A stretch of DNA of 41,646 nt from a virus. Each line of letters begins with the position of its first letter. Position 1 is the stretch's first letter. The stretch spans positions 1 through 41,646 of IMG/VR virus record IMGVR_UViG_3300035698_026476. The stretch is one strand, 5' to 3'. The translations under genes were made by a program, and so were the position numbers. The notes beneath the pieces were generated by a model, which made no database searches, was not told the origin of the DNA, and was given only the letters and a program-made list of their open reading frames with translations. Positions 31,128 to 39,763 of the stretch are shown here, piece after piece.

Positions 31128-31487
31128 CTATATGAGCCCAAACCGGTGTAAACCTCTCCAACTTTCACCCCTGCCTTGCCAATCACCCATCTCATGTTCC
31201 TCCAAGGTTAGGGGATCTCGCATATACCCCATCTCCCCCCGCCCTAGGGTAAATTGATCATTCACCACATCATTTATCAGCAACCCATCTGCGTCACTTG
31301 CCTCCGTATAGATAGAAGTGGGCATCAAATACATCTCACTCCGGGTCGCGTTATCAGGGTTCGCAGGTAACTGGATAAGCTGAAATGGGGCATTCGTGTA
31401 CTTAGGACTTCCATCCGAAAATGTCCCTCTCTTATAGCGAATGGGGGTTACGATTGATAATTGGTCCAAAATATTAGGTGTCGGCAT
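31128..31487 (-). CDS. hypothetical protein of the accessory region
   Basis: A 119-residue protein with GGAG before ATG. Contains NAPFQLIQLPANPDN and several Met/Arg-rich segments, ending in WRGLHRFGLI. Soluble; no motif. It lies between the glycosyltransferase cassette and the lipoprotein genes. Confidence 0.55.
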   Translation of the reverse strand: MPTPNILDQLSIVTPIRYKRGTFSDGSPKYTNAPFQLIQLPANPDNATRSEMYLMPTSIYTEASDADGLLINDVVNDQFTLGRGEMGYMRDPLTLEEHEMGDWQGRGESWRGLHRFGLI

Positions 31488-31502
31488 CTTACATTCTCCT
31501 TT

Positions 31503-32249
31503 TTAATCTCGCTCTCCATCGAGAGCTATTTTAACCCTATCTGCATAAACTTCTTTATTCTCTTCCATGTATTTATCATAATCTTGGTAGGTCACCACCG
31601 GAGCCATCCCTATGTGGCCCAACTTGTAGGAACCATCAGCCCAAAACCTGTAACCAAATTTCCTCGCCTTCACACAGAAAGCTATATCCTCTCCAGCCCT
31701 CCAATCCAGCGTAAACCAAGGCTTAGGAGTATTAACAAACATCTCCCTTTTGGTGATGCAAGCCCCAAACCCTATAGCGTCTACCGCACATAGCGTAGGA
31801 GGAACCTCAACGATTGGAAAATGCTTAAACTCATCATCCGTATTATCCTCTACATAAACCACAGGAAGGGGTTGACCGGTTCGCCCATAGTACAGCGCGC
31901 TAATGGCATCCACCTTAGGATGATTAAAATGTCTCGCAAGATAACATCCCATATCCGGATTGAACACGTGATCCGCATCCAACCACATAAAATGGGTGAA
32001 GTGTTTACCTGTATATTCACACTTCTTGTGTAGAGCTTCCTCTGCGAGAGAGTTCCTGGCCCAATCCACTACAGTCCTTTCAGAGCACCCAAAGGAATAT
32101 ATCTTTAAGCCATTCATCCATGAATATGCTACCATATTCACCATCGATCTAACCCATTGAGGTTCAGCGTGCATTATAGGCGAAAGTATGCAAAGAGACA
32201 TCCCTCCATAGAGTTTCTTATCTTCTTTTGTAGGCTCATAGAGTGTCAT
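31503..32249 (-). CDS. GT-A fold glycosyltransferase-like protein
   Basis: A 248-residue protein. SLCILSPIMHAEPQWVRSM fits the first nucleotide-sugar binding strand; HFMWLDADHVF holds the DxD metal motif; GFGACITKREMF and DWRAGEDIAFCVKARKFGY (ED motif) match the acceptor side of GT2-like enzymes; LGHIG follows. It would transfer a sugar from a nucleotide donor. Part of an accessory cassette with a GT-B enzyme and a methyltransferase inside the virion operon; the acceptor (capsid, tail or host surface) is unknown. Confidence 0.7.
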   Translation of the reverse strand: MTLYEPTKEDKKLYGGMSLCILSPIMHAEPQWVRSMVNMVAYSWMNGLKIYSFGCSERTVVDWARNSLAEEALHKKCEYTGKHFTHFMWLDADHVFNPDMGCYLARHFNHPKVDAISALYYGRTGQPLPVVYVEDNTDDEFKHFPIVEVPPTLCAVDAIGFGACITKREMFVNTPKPWFTLDWRAGEDIAFCVKARKFGYRFWADGSYKLGHIGMAPVVTYQDYDKYMEENKEVYADRVKIALDGERD

Positions 32250-32250
32250 C

Positions 32251-32475
32251 TTAATTTACCTTCGCCACTTTCGATTGTGGACAATCCTTCCATGCCCAAA
32301 CCTTAGGGTGTTTGAATATTTGAATAATCATCTCTCTCAAGGAGAGATTACTCGGTCTCAACCTCCTTGTCCCACACTTCCCACACCCTTTATGCTCCTT
32401 GATATCCCACGGACTTACAACCTCTTTACAAAGATCGCACCTGAAAAACATTATTCCTTCGAATTCACTCATCAT
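32251..32475 (-). CDS. zinc-ribbon protein
   Basis: A 74-residue protein with AGGGGGA before ATG. FFRCDLCKEVV and GCGKCGTRRL give a two-knuckle ribbon, then a helix (LREMIIQIFK). It overlaps the HTH gene by 11 bases. Nucleic-acid binding or regulation is possible. Confidence 0.6.
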   Translation of the reverse strand: MMSEFEGIMFFRCDLCKEVVSPWDIKEHKGCGKCGTRRLRPSNLSLREMIIQIFKHPKVWAWKDCPQSKVAKVN

Positions 32476-32734
32476 TTCCCCCTATCATTAAATAAACAAT
32501 AAAAAATCTTTTATACTTTCTAAGACCTTTAACACTTGATGTAACACATTCTCCTTTTGCCTTATTATATAAAGAAAAAGATATATTTCTACAAAGTTTT
32601 GCTACAATTTGATGTACTCTTCCGGGAGTAATTTTATAAGTTTCCCCTAATTTTTTTAAGGTTACACCTTCTAAAGCATGTTTTGTAATTTCTTTATTTC
32701 TCTCCGTAAAACATGACTCATAATTTATTTTCAC
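32465..32734 (-). CDS. HTH protein, sigma region 4-like
   Basis: An 89-residue protein. TKHALEGVTLKKLGETYKIT and PGRVHQIVAKLCR form a helix-turn-helix close to sigma70 region 4 or LuxR-type motifs. AT-rich gene with a basic helical C-terminus. Possibly a regulator of late or accessory transcription; no DNA target is seen. Confidence 0.6.
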   Translation of the reverse strand: MKINYESCFTERNKEITKHALEGVTLKKLGETYKITPGRVHQIVAKLCRNISFSLYNKAKGECVTSSVKGLRKYKRFFIVYLMIGGNDE

Positions 32735-32735
32735 C

Positions 32736-33302
32736 CTATCCCCCTATCTTTTTAAAAATAAAACATTGTTCATGGATGAAATTCCGTAGGTGATTTGCAC
32801 ACCAATTAAGCACCCACGGACACCATTTAATCATCCATTCATATTTCCCAAACGGAACCTGAATATACTCAACTAATTGAAAAGGAACACTTCCAACTTC
32901 ACCTTCTGCCCATGCATTTGCTCCTGCACCATAAAGATCTCCATTAGAGTGTCTCGTTCCATTAAAAGAATGCCATGTGAATACATGAAGATGATCCCTA
33001 TAAGAGAGGGCTGTGCTATTTGAAACGTCTGGAACCCGTATTTCTATGATTCCACCCTTTTTAAGAACCCTAGAACATTCTTTGAAAGCTTTCCACCATT
33101 CCTCAAGGTGTTCAAACACATGAGTGGCGTAGATTCGGTCAATTTCCCCATCCTCCCATGGGTAGGGAAAGTTATTCAGATCATGTAGCACATCCGGATC
33201 ACATACCTTGTATGCGTCCACATTTGTCGCACCAATCATCTTTTTATAACCGCACCCCAAGTTAAGCACTTTTAGATTAATTTCCTGAACATCTTTTCCC
33301 AT
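32736..33302 (-). CDS. class I SAM-dependent methyltransferase
   Basis: The ATG at 33302 has AGGGGT five bases upstream and is preferred to that at 33323 (188 residues). Motif I VLNLGCGYKK, acidic NVDAYKVCD, DRIYATHVFEHLEEWWKAF (motif IV region) and SRVLKKGGIIEIRVPD are classic for small-molecule or sugar methyltransferases, close to those acting in glycan synthesis. It starts inside the GT-B gene, so probably acts in the same pathway. Confidence 0.8.
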   Translation of the reverse strand: MGKDVQEINLKVLNLGCGYKKMIGATNVDAYKVCDPDVLHDLNNFPYPWEDGEIDRIYATHVFEHLEEWWKAFKECSRVLKKGGIIEIRVPDVSNSTALSYRDHLHVFTWHSFNGTRHSNGDLYGAGANAWAEGEVGSVPFQLVEYIQVPFGKYEWMIKWCPWVLNWCANHLRNFIHEQCFIFKKIGG

Positions 33303-34342
33303 TTTACCCCTATCTCTTCCCACTCGTAGATTCCCCTCGTGTGGACTGCATTCTTAATCATTGCCCAATGTTTATCCTTATCTTCAAGAATCCCAAGAGC
33401 ATTCCTTACAATTTCAACCGTATGAATCATATAGTCATTTACTTGAAACCTCGTCAAAGAGCCATTCACCCCATCCTTCACCCACTCATTTGCTGATCCA
33501 AGATCTCCCGTTGTGACTATAGGCACCCCACTCGCAAGAGTTTGAAGAACATTATTAGAACATATCTCCGGATAATCTGTAGGAAGAATCATCAATCCCG
33601 CCCTTCCTAGTTTCTCCGCCCACTCCTCTTGAGGAAGCGGATCATTCAAGGTGACTTTCGATTCCGCCACCTTCTCATAATCTTCCCCATAGTCCCCTGA
33701 CTCATTAGGATGCTGAAGAGATAGATTACTATAGGCTTCCATCTTCAAGGATCTTCCCAACCTCGTCCTAATAGCGTCAAAGATCAATGGAAGCCTCTTG
33801 AGGCCCCTGTTTGGCGCACTCCCGTAGACAATATAATCTAAGTCTTTCTTCCGAGGATAAAACATCTCCCTATCCACACCATTAGGGATCAACCATGAAG
33901 CTCCTATCGTCTTATAGAATGTCCTCCATAGGTGTTCTGCATACCTACTCATGAATACAACCCCTGAGATTCCATGCATCATCTTTGGCTCCGGTATGAA
34001 CCCATTATGGGGGAGGTCATGAGTCCACAAGATTCTATGTTTCGATTCCAACCCACTATACCCTTCTCCAACCCCCCTGTTGAGGACGAGGAAATCCCAT
34101 TTCTCACCTTTGAGTTGGCACCTTCCATCTTTTGCACACCAAAGAACCCCTCCATCGGACCATTCATCCTTCTTTATGTCAGAGAGAACCATCACCTCAT
34201 GCCCTCTCTTCGCCAACTCGTTAGGGACTCGAACGAGAGAAGAGACCATCCCCCCTCTCGCCCGACTTTTCAAATCCCCTAGTGATTCTAGTTTGGTGGA
34301 AAAGTCCACAAATAGAATCTTGTATTTCCTCTTCTTAAACAT
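33272..34342 (-). CDS. GT-B glycosyltransferase (GT4-like)
   Basis: The ATG at 34342 follows AGGGGG; an upstream ATG at 34360 is also in frame. The 356-residue protein has an N-terminal Rossmann part (LVRVPNELAKRGHEVMVLSD) and the C-terminal donor domain: WLIPNGVDREMFYP, YGSAPNRGLKRLP and ILPTDYPEICSNNVLQTLAS (E-x7-E) with GVPIVTT. These are GT4 hallmarks. It uses a nucleotide sugar; acceptor unknown. First gene of the accessory cassette after the capsid genes. Confidence 0.85.
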   Translation of the reverse strand: MFKKRKYKILFVDFSTKLESLGDLKSRARGGMVSSLVRVPNELAKRGHEVMVLSDIKKDEWSDGGVLWCAKDGRCQLKGEKWDFLVLNRGVGEGYSGLESKHRILWTHDLPHNGFIPEPKMMHGISGVVFMSRYAEHLWRTFYKTIGASWLIPNGVDREMFYPRKKDLDYIVYGSAPNRGLKRLPLIFDAIRTRLGRSLKMEAYSNLSLQHPNESGDYGEDYEKVAESKVTLNDPLPQEEWAEKLGRAGLMILPTDYPEICSNNVLQTLASGVPIVTTGDLGSANEWVKDGVNGSLTRFQVNDYMIHTVEIVRNALGILEDKDKHWAMIKNAVHTRGIYEWEEIGVKWEKMFRKLI

Positions 34343-34372
34343 GTTCCCCCTATCTCGCATGCTTATTTCACC

Positions 34373-34804
34373 CTACAGTGCGCGAATAAAAGCCTTCGCT
34401 GTAGTGTTGAAAGAACTTGAGCCGGAGGCGGTAATTGCCTCACACAGAAAACCAAATGTCTTGGAGGTTCCAACCGATGTTGCAGGCTGCATTCCCCACT
34501 GATCACCAACCACAGTCAAGTTATCTCCGGTTGCAGAGGAACCTGCAGAAGCCCAAATTGCAATACTTCCACGATAACCATACACCTGGACCAACCCGTA
34601 ACCGTTATCAGCGATATCCGCATCTGCTACACCCGCGAAAGCCTGCATATCCGTAGTTGAAGCTTGTGTTACCCTTACACCATTTACACTCCCGCCTGTA
34701 TCAAAACATAACCCGTAGCCTGCTGTTGCTACCGATCCACTTACATTTTGTACTACGATGAAGGCAGTTTCTGCCGTTGTTCTACTGATTCTTTTAAATA
34801 ACAT
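34373..34804 (-). CDS. capsid decoration-like protein
   Basis: The ATG at 34804 follows AAAGGAGAAAG and is preferred to the ATGs at 34855 and 34831 (143 residues). The sequence is Gly/Ala/Ser/Thr/Val-rich beta (FIVVQNVSGSVATAGYGL; VQVYGYRGSIAIWASAG), as in head fibre or decoration proteins, and the gene directly follows the major capsid gene. Role inferred from position and composition. Confidence 0.55.
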   Translation of the reverse strand: MLFKRISRTTAETAFIVVQNVSGSVATAGYGLCFDTGGSVNGVRVTQASTTDMQAFAGVADADIADNGYGLVQVYGYRGSIAIWASAGSSATGDNLTVVGDQWGMQPATSVGTSKTFGFLCEAITASGSSSFNTTAKAFIRAL

Positions 34805-34876
34805 CTTACTTTCTCCTTTTGTGACTGACATAGATTGAGGTCCCCATCCCCACATCTACCGTTTTGTTAGAGCTTC

Positions 34877-34909
34877 AGGGGATCAGAAGGCCAACCCCTC
34901 TGATCCCCT
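34877..34909 (-). terminator. hairpin after the major capsid gene
   Basis: AGGGGATCAGA pairs perfectly with TCTGATCCCCT across an 11-base loop, 10 bases beyond the capsid stop. There is no T-run, so it may be a weak or Rho-dependent terminator or a stabilising mRNA end. Such hairpins commonly adjust expression after capsid genes. Confidence 0.55.
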
Positions 34910-34918
34910 CAAGTCATC

Positions 34919-36037
34919 TTATGCTGCGATATCCTGGTTAATTGCATAACAAACACCAAGTTTTCGCATATTACTAACTGCAGCGTTACCCATGAATAGA
35001 ATCTTCGCTGTTTTAGCTGTCTGATTTTCAGGCTCCACGAAGGGAGTCGTGATTATATCAGTTTCACTATCAACAAACAGATTATAGAAATTCGTATTCA
35101 AGAAGAACGCACTTCCCTTAGTGAGACTATCTGCCGCAACACCTAACTCAATATCCGGAACAATTTCATCCCATATCATCGTGGCACCCATCAATTTGAT
35201 GGTCTGAAAACCCATATCTGCCATCGCCGTATCACTATACCTCACCTGAGTATCCAGGGCATTATTATAGGTCTCGTAGGCGATCTGATCAGCCACAACC
35301 AAGTTCGGAAATCCACCACCACCCCTACCACAGTAATTGTACATCCTATGGAGGGCAATCTTCATTCCCTGGAAGGTTGTTACGGCCAGAGCAAATGAAT
35401 TCCCCGTTTCTTTACCTCCGGTATCAAGAACGGCTGTCTTATGTCTCCACCATGACTCATCTGCACCGGCAATATTACCCACATTTCCACCAACCGTGGG
35501 ATCTGTCTCATTGTCTTTCCGGAGAAAATAACCCAACGGATAAAGACCCTGGTTTCCACCACTACTCATTTCTGGAACAAATGTAGCACCATTTACAGTA
35601 CCACCCAAAAGATCCCCATTGAGTTTCTCCCTCATGGACATCTCAGCTTGCTTCAGCTTCGACTCCAGGAGGTTAATAAGGCGACCCTCTCCTGCATTCT
35701 GCCGTTCTTCCTTCCTGGAGATGGAGATCGTACCGCCAATCTCTGCCCACTCATAGAATGCGGTTGTCATGCCGTCCTGAGGGGTTGTATCAAGTGTCTC
35801 ATACCCACCCACAGTCTTGACGGTCTCATTATCCCCATACATCAAGGGTTGGGCTATCCTCTCACCACCATTTTGTTTCTTTACAGCCCCGCTTGCCCGT
35901 AGTTTTGCAAGAAACGCACTGTCTTTGAATATATTATCCACAAGAGTTTTCCGGTACGCAAAAAGCGTAGTCGTTAACAAATGATCATAATATACTGTAT
36001 TGGTGCTCGGAGCACCTGTATCACCTATTGTTGCCAT
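34919..36037 (-). CDS. major capsid protein
   Basis: A 372-residue protein with AAAGGAG before ATG. Helical N-terminus (FAYRKTLVDNIFKDSAFLAK), then IAQPLMYGDNETVKT, AEIGGTISISRKEE and a C-terminal part with FFLNTNFYNLFVDSETDI, typical of HK97-fold capsid proteins of this kind. Its location directly after the scaffold gene and its length support the call. It would form the icosahedral shell around the scaffold. Confidence 0.85.
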   Translation of the reverse strand: MATIGDTGAPSTNTVYYDHLLTTTLFAYRKTLVDNIFKDSAFLAKLRASGAVKKQNGGERIAQPLMYGDNETVKTVGGYETLDTTPQDGMTTAFYEWAEIGGTISISRKEERQNAGEGRLINLLESKLKQAEMSMREKLNGDLLGGTVNGATFVPEMSSGGNQGLYPLGYFLRKDNETDPTVGGNVGNIAGADESWWRHKTAVLDTGGKETGNSFALAVTTFQGMKIALHRMYNYCGRGGGGFPNLVVADQIAYETYNNALDTQVRYSDTAMADMGFQTIKLMGATMIWDEIVPDIELGVAADSLTKGSAFFLNTNFYNLFVDSETDIITTPFVEPENQTAKTAKILFMGNAAVSNMRKLGVCYAINQDIAA

Positions 36038-36055
36038 CGTTCAATTCTCCTTTTA

Positions 36056-36958
36056 TCAAGAAGGCTTAAGCCCCTTCTCCGCGGCACTTTGTTTAGCGAA
36101 GGCAAATGCCTCCTCAAAACTACTAATACCACTTGAGGCTTCTACCCCCGGTTTTTTTGTAATAGTCGAAATTCCTGCAACTTTCGTTGACTTCCCTTTC
36201 TCCTTTAATTTCTGAAGAACTTTCTGAGTAGCCTTTCCCTCCAGCACACTATCCGGAACACTTATCTTGTATAGCTTCCCCGGTTCTTTGAGGAGTTGTG
36301 GATAGGTTTTGAGGTTGCTCACGATAGCGCCTTCGTACTCCTTCCATGAAGGATCTATCTTCGTAAGCGCACTTTCAAATGAAGATCTCCGTATGGTGTT
36401 AACCTCACCAAGCATAGGAGCTAACTGCCCCTGGACTTCCCCTTTGAGGTCCTGCATCACAGAGGTCTTAAGAGTCTCTAGGACTTCCCCCCAAGTTTGA
36501 GGGTTGAAATCCTCCAACGGTGGGGCGGGGGTGGGTTGATTTCCAGTCCCTCCTCTTCCTTTCAACTCATAACCCAACTGAGTGGCCACCTTTTCAAGTG
36601 TCCCATGGGGATCTTCAATGAACGCTTGGTATGCCTCAGCATTCTTCCGCACTTCCGCAACATTCTGAGTTTTCTTCGTGTAGTCTCCCTGAAGGCTCTT
36701 CTGGAATGCATCAATTTGCGTTTTTACATCAGGATCAAGATCTTTTGTAATCCTCTCGTATTCTAAAGGATCATACAGAATATCATCTGACTTAGGGGCA
36801 GGAGTAACTTCACCTTCTCCTGCTGCTACAGAAGTATCCTCATCTACGATTGTTGGTTCTCCATCGTCAACTATAGGGATAGGTTCGGGTTTCCCTGTAA
36901 CAGGGTCCAAATCCACTTGTCCTACGCTGTCTCCGGTTCCATCGAGATTATCCGACAT
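36056..36958 (-). CDS. capsid scaffolding protein
   Basis: A 300-residue protein with AGGAAG upstream. Acidic disordered N-terminus (about 1-60), then charged helices (VKTQIDAFQKSLQGDYTKKT; NVAEVRKNAEAYQAF) and a basic helical C-terminus (LKEKGKSTKVAG; FAFAKQSAAEKG) suited to capsid contact. Classic scaffold composition and position between portal and capsid. No protease motif is seen. Confidence 0.75.
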   Translation of the reverse strand: MSDNLDGTGDSVGQVDLDPVTGKPEPIPIVDDGEPTIVDEDTSVAAGEGEVTPAPKSDDILYDPLEYERITKDLDPDVKTQIDAFQKSLQGDYTKKTQNVAEVRKNAEAYQAFIEDPHGTLEKVATQLGYELKGRGGTGNQPTPAPPLEDFNPQTWGEVLETLKTSVMQDLKGEVQGQLAPMLGEVNTIRRSSFESALTKIDPSWKEYEGAIVSNLKTYPQLLKEPGKLYKISVPDSVLEGKATQKVLQKLKEKGKSTKVAGISTITKKPGVEASSGISSFEEAFAFAKQSAAEKGLKPS

Positions 36959-37227
36959 TTCCTATCTTCCTTTCGCTCCTTTTTAGAGAGCTCCTTTTTA
37001 GGGTAAGGTTCTTTAGGGATGGGTGGGATAGGTTCTTCTTTAATTTCAACCTCAACCTTCTCCTCCACCACTAATTCCTCTACCACAGTTTTAAACACAA
37101 AATCTTTTAAATCTTCAAAACATGTCTTACAAAGGTCCATCTTCTCATCTGTGTTGGTGAAGTGAATCACCTCCACAGCCTTGACAGGACCAAGTTTCCT
37201 TTTATGACACCTATCACATATCTTCAC
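36922..37227 (-). CDS. Cys-rich small protein with acidic/Lys-rich tail
   Basis: A 101-residue protein with CDRCHKRK and CKTCFEDL knuckles in the first 40 residues, then a valine/glutamate/proline/lysine-rich tail (VVEEKVEVEIKEEPIPP). It overlaps the scaffold start by 37 bases. Likely zinc binding. Function unknown. Confidence 0.6.
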   Translation of the reverse strand: MKICDRCHKRKLGPVKAVEVIHFTNTDEKMDLCKTCFEDLKDFVFKTVVEELVVEEKVEVEIKEEPIPPIPKEPYPKKELSKKERKEDRKCRIISMEPETA

Positions 37228-37503
37228 CTATACCCACCTTTCCCTGTGAAGAGGTGTATCCCCTTGAGGGGTCACATCCTGCTTAACACACTCTTCCCTT
37301 CGTTGTTTATTTGTAGAGACGTAGGTTTGGAGAGTCTCATCATAGTATCCGTAAGCACCCACCCCCATGTTTATATTAGGGGTGCCTATGATTCTCTTCG
37401 TAGGAGATCCACAATCACACCTCCCCTTCTTTATGGAGGTATCTACGATTTTCTCCTCAACCATCCCACACCCCTGACATTCAAAATCATAAAGCCGCAG
37501 CAT
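37228..37503 (-). CDS. FmdB-like zinc-ribbon protein
   Basis: A 91-residue protein. MLRLYDFECQGCG with a later RCDCGSPTKRIIG is the FmdB-type putative regulatory zinc ribbon found next to portal genes in many podovirus-like phages. The C-terminal half is charged and unfolded in look. Its role in phages is not established. Confidence 0.7.
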   Translation of the reverse strand: MLRLYDFECQGCGMVEEKIVDTSIKKGRCDCGSPTKRIIGTPNINMGVGAYGYYDETLQTYVSTNKQRREECVKQDVTPQGDTPLHRERWV

Positions 37504-37686
37504 CTATTTTCCTTTCTTAGGAAAGGGTTTCTTTTTTGCCGCCTTGGGGACCTTCTTTTCCTTATCACACGTACAAAGATCTTTCTTTTTCATCTCCGTA
37601 CAGAAGGCGCATGTACTTACCATTGAGGTTCCCACCATATGCATCTTATTATAATTTACACATTTCTCATATTCACAAAATATCAT
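37504..37686 (-). CDS. 60-residue Cys/Lys-rich protein
   Basis: Starts behind AGGAGAAAG. CEYEKCVNYNKMH, TCAFC and LCTCDKE give six cysteines, then a very basic end (KKVPKAAKKKPFPKKGK). Zinc binding and nucleic-acid contact are plausible. Function unknown. Confidence 0.6.
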   Translation of the reverse strand: MIFCEYEKCVNYNKMHMVGTSMVSTCAFCTEMKKKDLCTCDKEKKVPKAAKKKPFPKKGK

Positions 37687-37707
37687 CTTCTTTCTCCTAT
37701 TATTGGG

Positions 37708-37887
37708 TTAAATCCCCATGGGCGTGAACATTATTTTCACATAATCTTTCATAAATTCAGCCCTTCGTTGCTTTTGTTCTTCATAATGTTCTTGCATTCG
37801 TTTATCTATATCATCCATAGACTTCTTCCATTCAGGAGATGTAACGAATTCTTTAACCTGTTTTCTTGTCCATTTCTTCATTTTCAT
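37708..37887 (-). CDS. 59-residue basic helical protein
   Basis: Begins three bases after the portal stop with ATGAAAATG. Sequence KKWTRKQVKEFVTSPEWKKS and MQEHYEEQKQRRAEFMKDYV indicates a single charged amphipathic helix or coiled coil. It fills the gap between portal and the Cys-rich gene. The ribosome site is weak, so translation probably depends on coupling to the portal gene. Confidence 0.6.
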   Translation of the reverse strand: MKMKKWTRKQVKEFVTSPEWKKSMDDIDKRMQEHYEEQKQRRAEFMKDYVKIMFTPMGI

Positions 37888-37890
37888 AAT

Positions 37891-39756
37891 CTACCCCGCT
37901 ATATTTCCTGCTCCAGGTTGGTTGAGGGATTGAACTCCTCCCGCCTGACCACCAACTACACTTAAAGGTTTATCTTCCGTCACTCCCGCCTGCGATCCAG
38001 GTTTCCCGCCTTCTCCTCCACCACCCATCATTATCTGACCAATAGCCCACAAATCATCAATAAGGGCATCATCTTCAATATGGTGCATCTCTGCAGTCTT
38101 CTTCAGGAGTCTCTTTGACAGGAGAAACTGAGGGGCCTGTCCTAGGAAGCTCATGAATGCCTGCCAACTCGCCCTCTCCATCTGGGGTAGCCTAGGGATA
38201 TTAGCCCCAATATTCACACTATATTCATACTCACCCTTTATGGCCTCATAATCATCTGTTCGAACTGTTTCCCACATCTCACCTTCAGGACCATGCACCT
38301 TGAACGCTTGATCTTCAGTTATGTGGGCCTGAACGGTTTGATCCAGTTTTCGGGCGATATTTCGGATGAAATCCATAACCAGGGACCTTGCATCACCTTC
38401 TTTAATATCCATCCTCTTGTCTAGGATGCCTGCCTGGGTAGCACTTTCAGCATTCGCTATCCCCGCAGTCTCAATGGCACCACTCGCACCCCCGAGGGTT
38501 TCGATGAGTTCCTGCTTGAGGGTATTCAGTTCCGCATACCGCATTTGATCCAGGGGCGCGTCTTGGATAGCTGCAATTGCCCCTAGTTGCGTAACTCGAA
38601 TAACAGTTCCATCATCTCCATATTCCAGTTTAGAAAGTTCAGCCTCATCCACTAGTGCGCTCTGTACGGCTTCATATTTCCGATTAAACCGTTTCCTATG
38701 TTTCTGTATGGAGGATCGAGCCTTATTATACTCATCTTGGGGACCAATTCCCGGACTCAAGGGTGGAATAGGATAAGGAGAATCATCCCTTTCAGTGAAA
38801 ACAAGTGTCTCAAAAGGATCTCCATCAATCCATCCCGGAATTGGTTCCTCATTCATTAAAGGAATCTCTCCCCCTTCTGCAATTGTCAACCACGTTCCCG
38901 TCTTGAGATTATAGATCTCCCAGGCAGAGAAAATATCATCTCCCTTCTTGGGGGCTTTTGCTCCCGTTACAGGATCTACATCCGAATTCCCAAGCTGAGA
39001 ACCCTTCTTTCGAAACTCCCTCGCACGTTCTTCATCATCCTTAACCACACCCTTTCCGAGCATCTTCCGAACAGCCTTTTTATTGTAGTTGGGATTCTTA
39101 AGAGCCTCACTCGGACGCATTCGAATTCTTTGGGCTCTCCAACTCCACGTATCTTCCAGTGTCCCGGCATCCTCATCCCACAGGAAATCATCAGGATGTA
39201 CCCGGGAGATCTTATAAGCCTCATTCACAGGAAGCATATCAGGTTCCACCAAAGGCTTTCCATCCCCTCCAACTAACTGTTCACCATCATCCCCTAGGAA
39301 GGGCTCTCCCGCCCTATCATTATCCACCTCTTCCAAAGCATAATGAACCTTCATCACCCCATAGGCGAAGTGGGCATCCAAAATTGTAAGCCTAGCCTTC
39401 GATTTAAGTTTCAACTCACCCTTCAGATAGTTGAGAAATGCTCCCCTCAACTTCCCCCTCTTCTCCCATAACTCAATCAACTGCTTATCCGGAACATAGG
39501 ACCTTTTCAATTTAACATAAAAATAAGGATCTACATCATATAAGGTAGGAAGCTGACTCTTCAGGTGGGTGTAGATCTTATTGATGGTGATCCAATCCTC
39601 CTCAGATTCTCCCGGATTCTGCTTCCCATCAAAGTATTCCCGTAACTTATCCACCTGGAAAAGACGCTTCCAATCCTCCCGGACTTTCTTCGCCCGTTGG
39701 ATCCGATCTTCCCAATCATCTTGTTTTTGAATATCACCCTTTTTAGTTCTTGCCAT
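37891..39756 (-). CDS. portal protein
   Basis: A 621-residue protein with AAGGTGAG before ATG. Charged N-terminus, then WITINKIYTHLKSQLPTLYD, a segment typical of podovirus-like portals, the stem/crown region with YKISRVHPDDFLWD and PIPPLSPGIGPQDEYNKARS, and a long C-terminal helical part ending in a Gly-rich tail. It forms the dodecameric DNA channel at one capsid vertex. Order terL, portal, scaffold, capsid is canonical. Confidence 0.85.
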   Translation of the reverse strand: MARTKKGDIQKQDDWEDRIQRAKKVREDWKRLFQVDKLREYFDGKQNPGESEEDWITINKIYTHLKSQLPTLYDVDPYFYVKLKRSYVPDKQLIELWEKRGKLRGAFLNYLKGELKLKSKARLTILDAHFAYGVMKVHYALEEVDNDRAGEPFLGDDGEQLVGGDGKPLVEPDMLPVNEAYKISRVHPDDFLWDEDAGTLEDTWSWRAQRIRMRPSEALKNPNYNKKAVRKMLGKGVVKDDEERAREFRKKGSQLGNSDVDPVTGAKAPKKGDDIFSAWEIYNLKTGTWLTIAEGGEIPLMNEEPIPGWIDGDPFETLVFTERDDSPYPIPPLSPGIGPQDEYNKARSSIQKHRKRFNRKYEAVQSALVDEAELSKLEYGDDGTVIRVTQLGAIAAIQDAPLDQMRYAELNTLKQELIETLGGASGAIETAGIANAESATQAGILDKRMDIKEGDARSLVMDFIRNIARKLDQTVQAHITEDQAFKVHGPEGEMWETVRTDDYEAIKGEYEYSVNIGANIPRLPQMERASWQAFMSFLGQAPQFLLSKRLLKKTAEMHHIEDDALIDDLWAIGQIMMGGGGEGGKPGSQAGVTEDKPLSVVGGQAGGVQSLNQPGAGNIAG

Positions 39757-39763
39757 CTCTATC

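Noticed and set aside
34080-34502. 140-codon plus-strand ORF
   Set aside because: Antisense to the GT4 gene and the decoration gene; no ribosome site and no domain.
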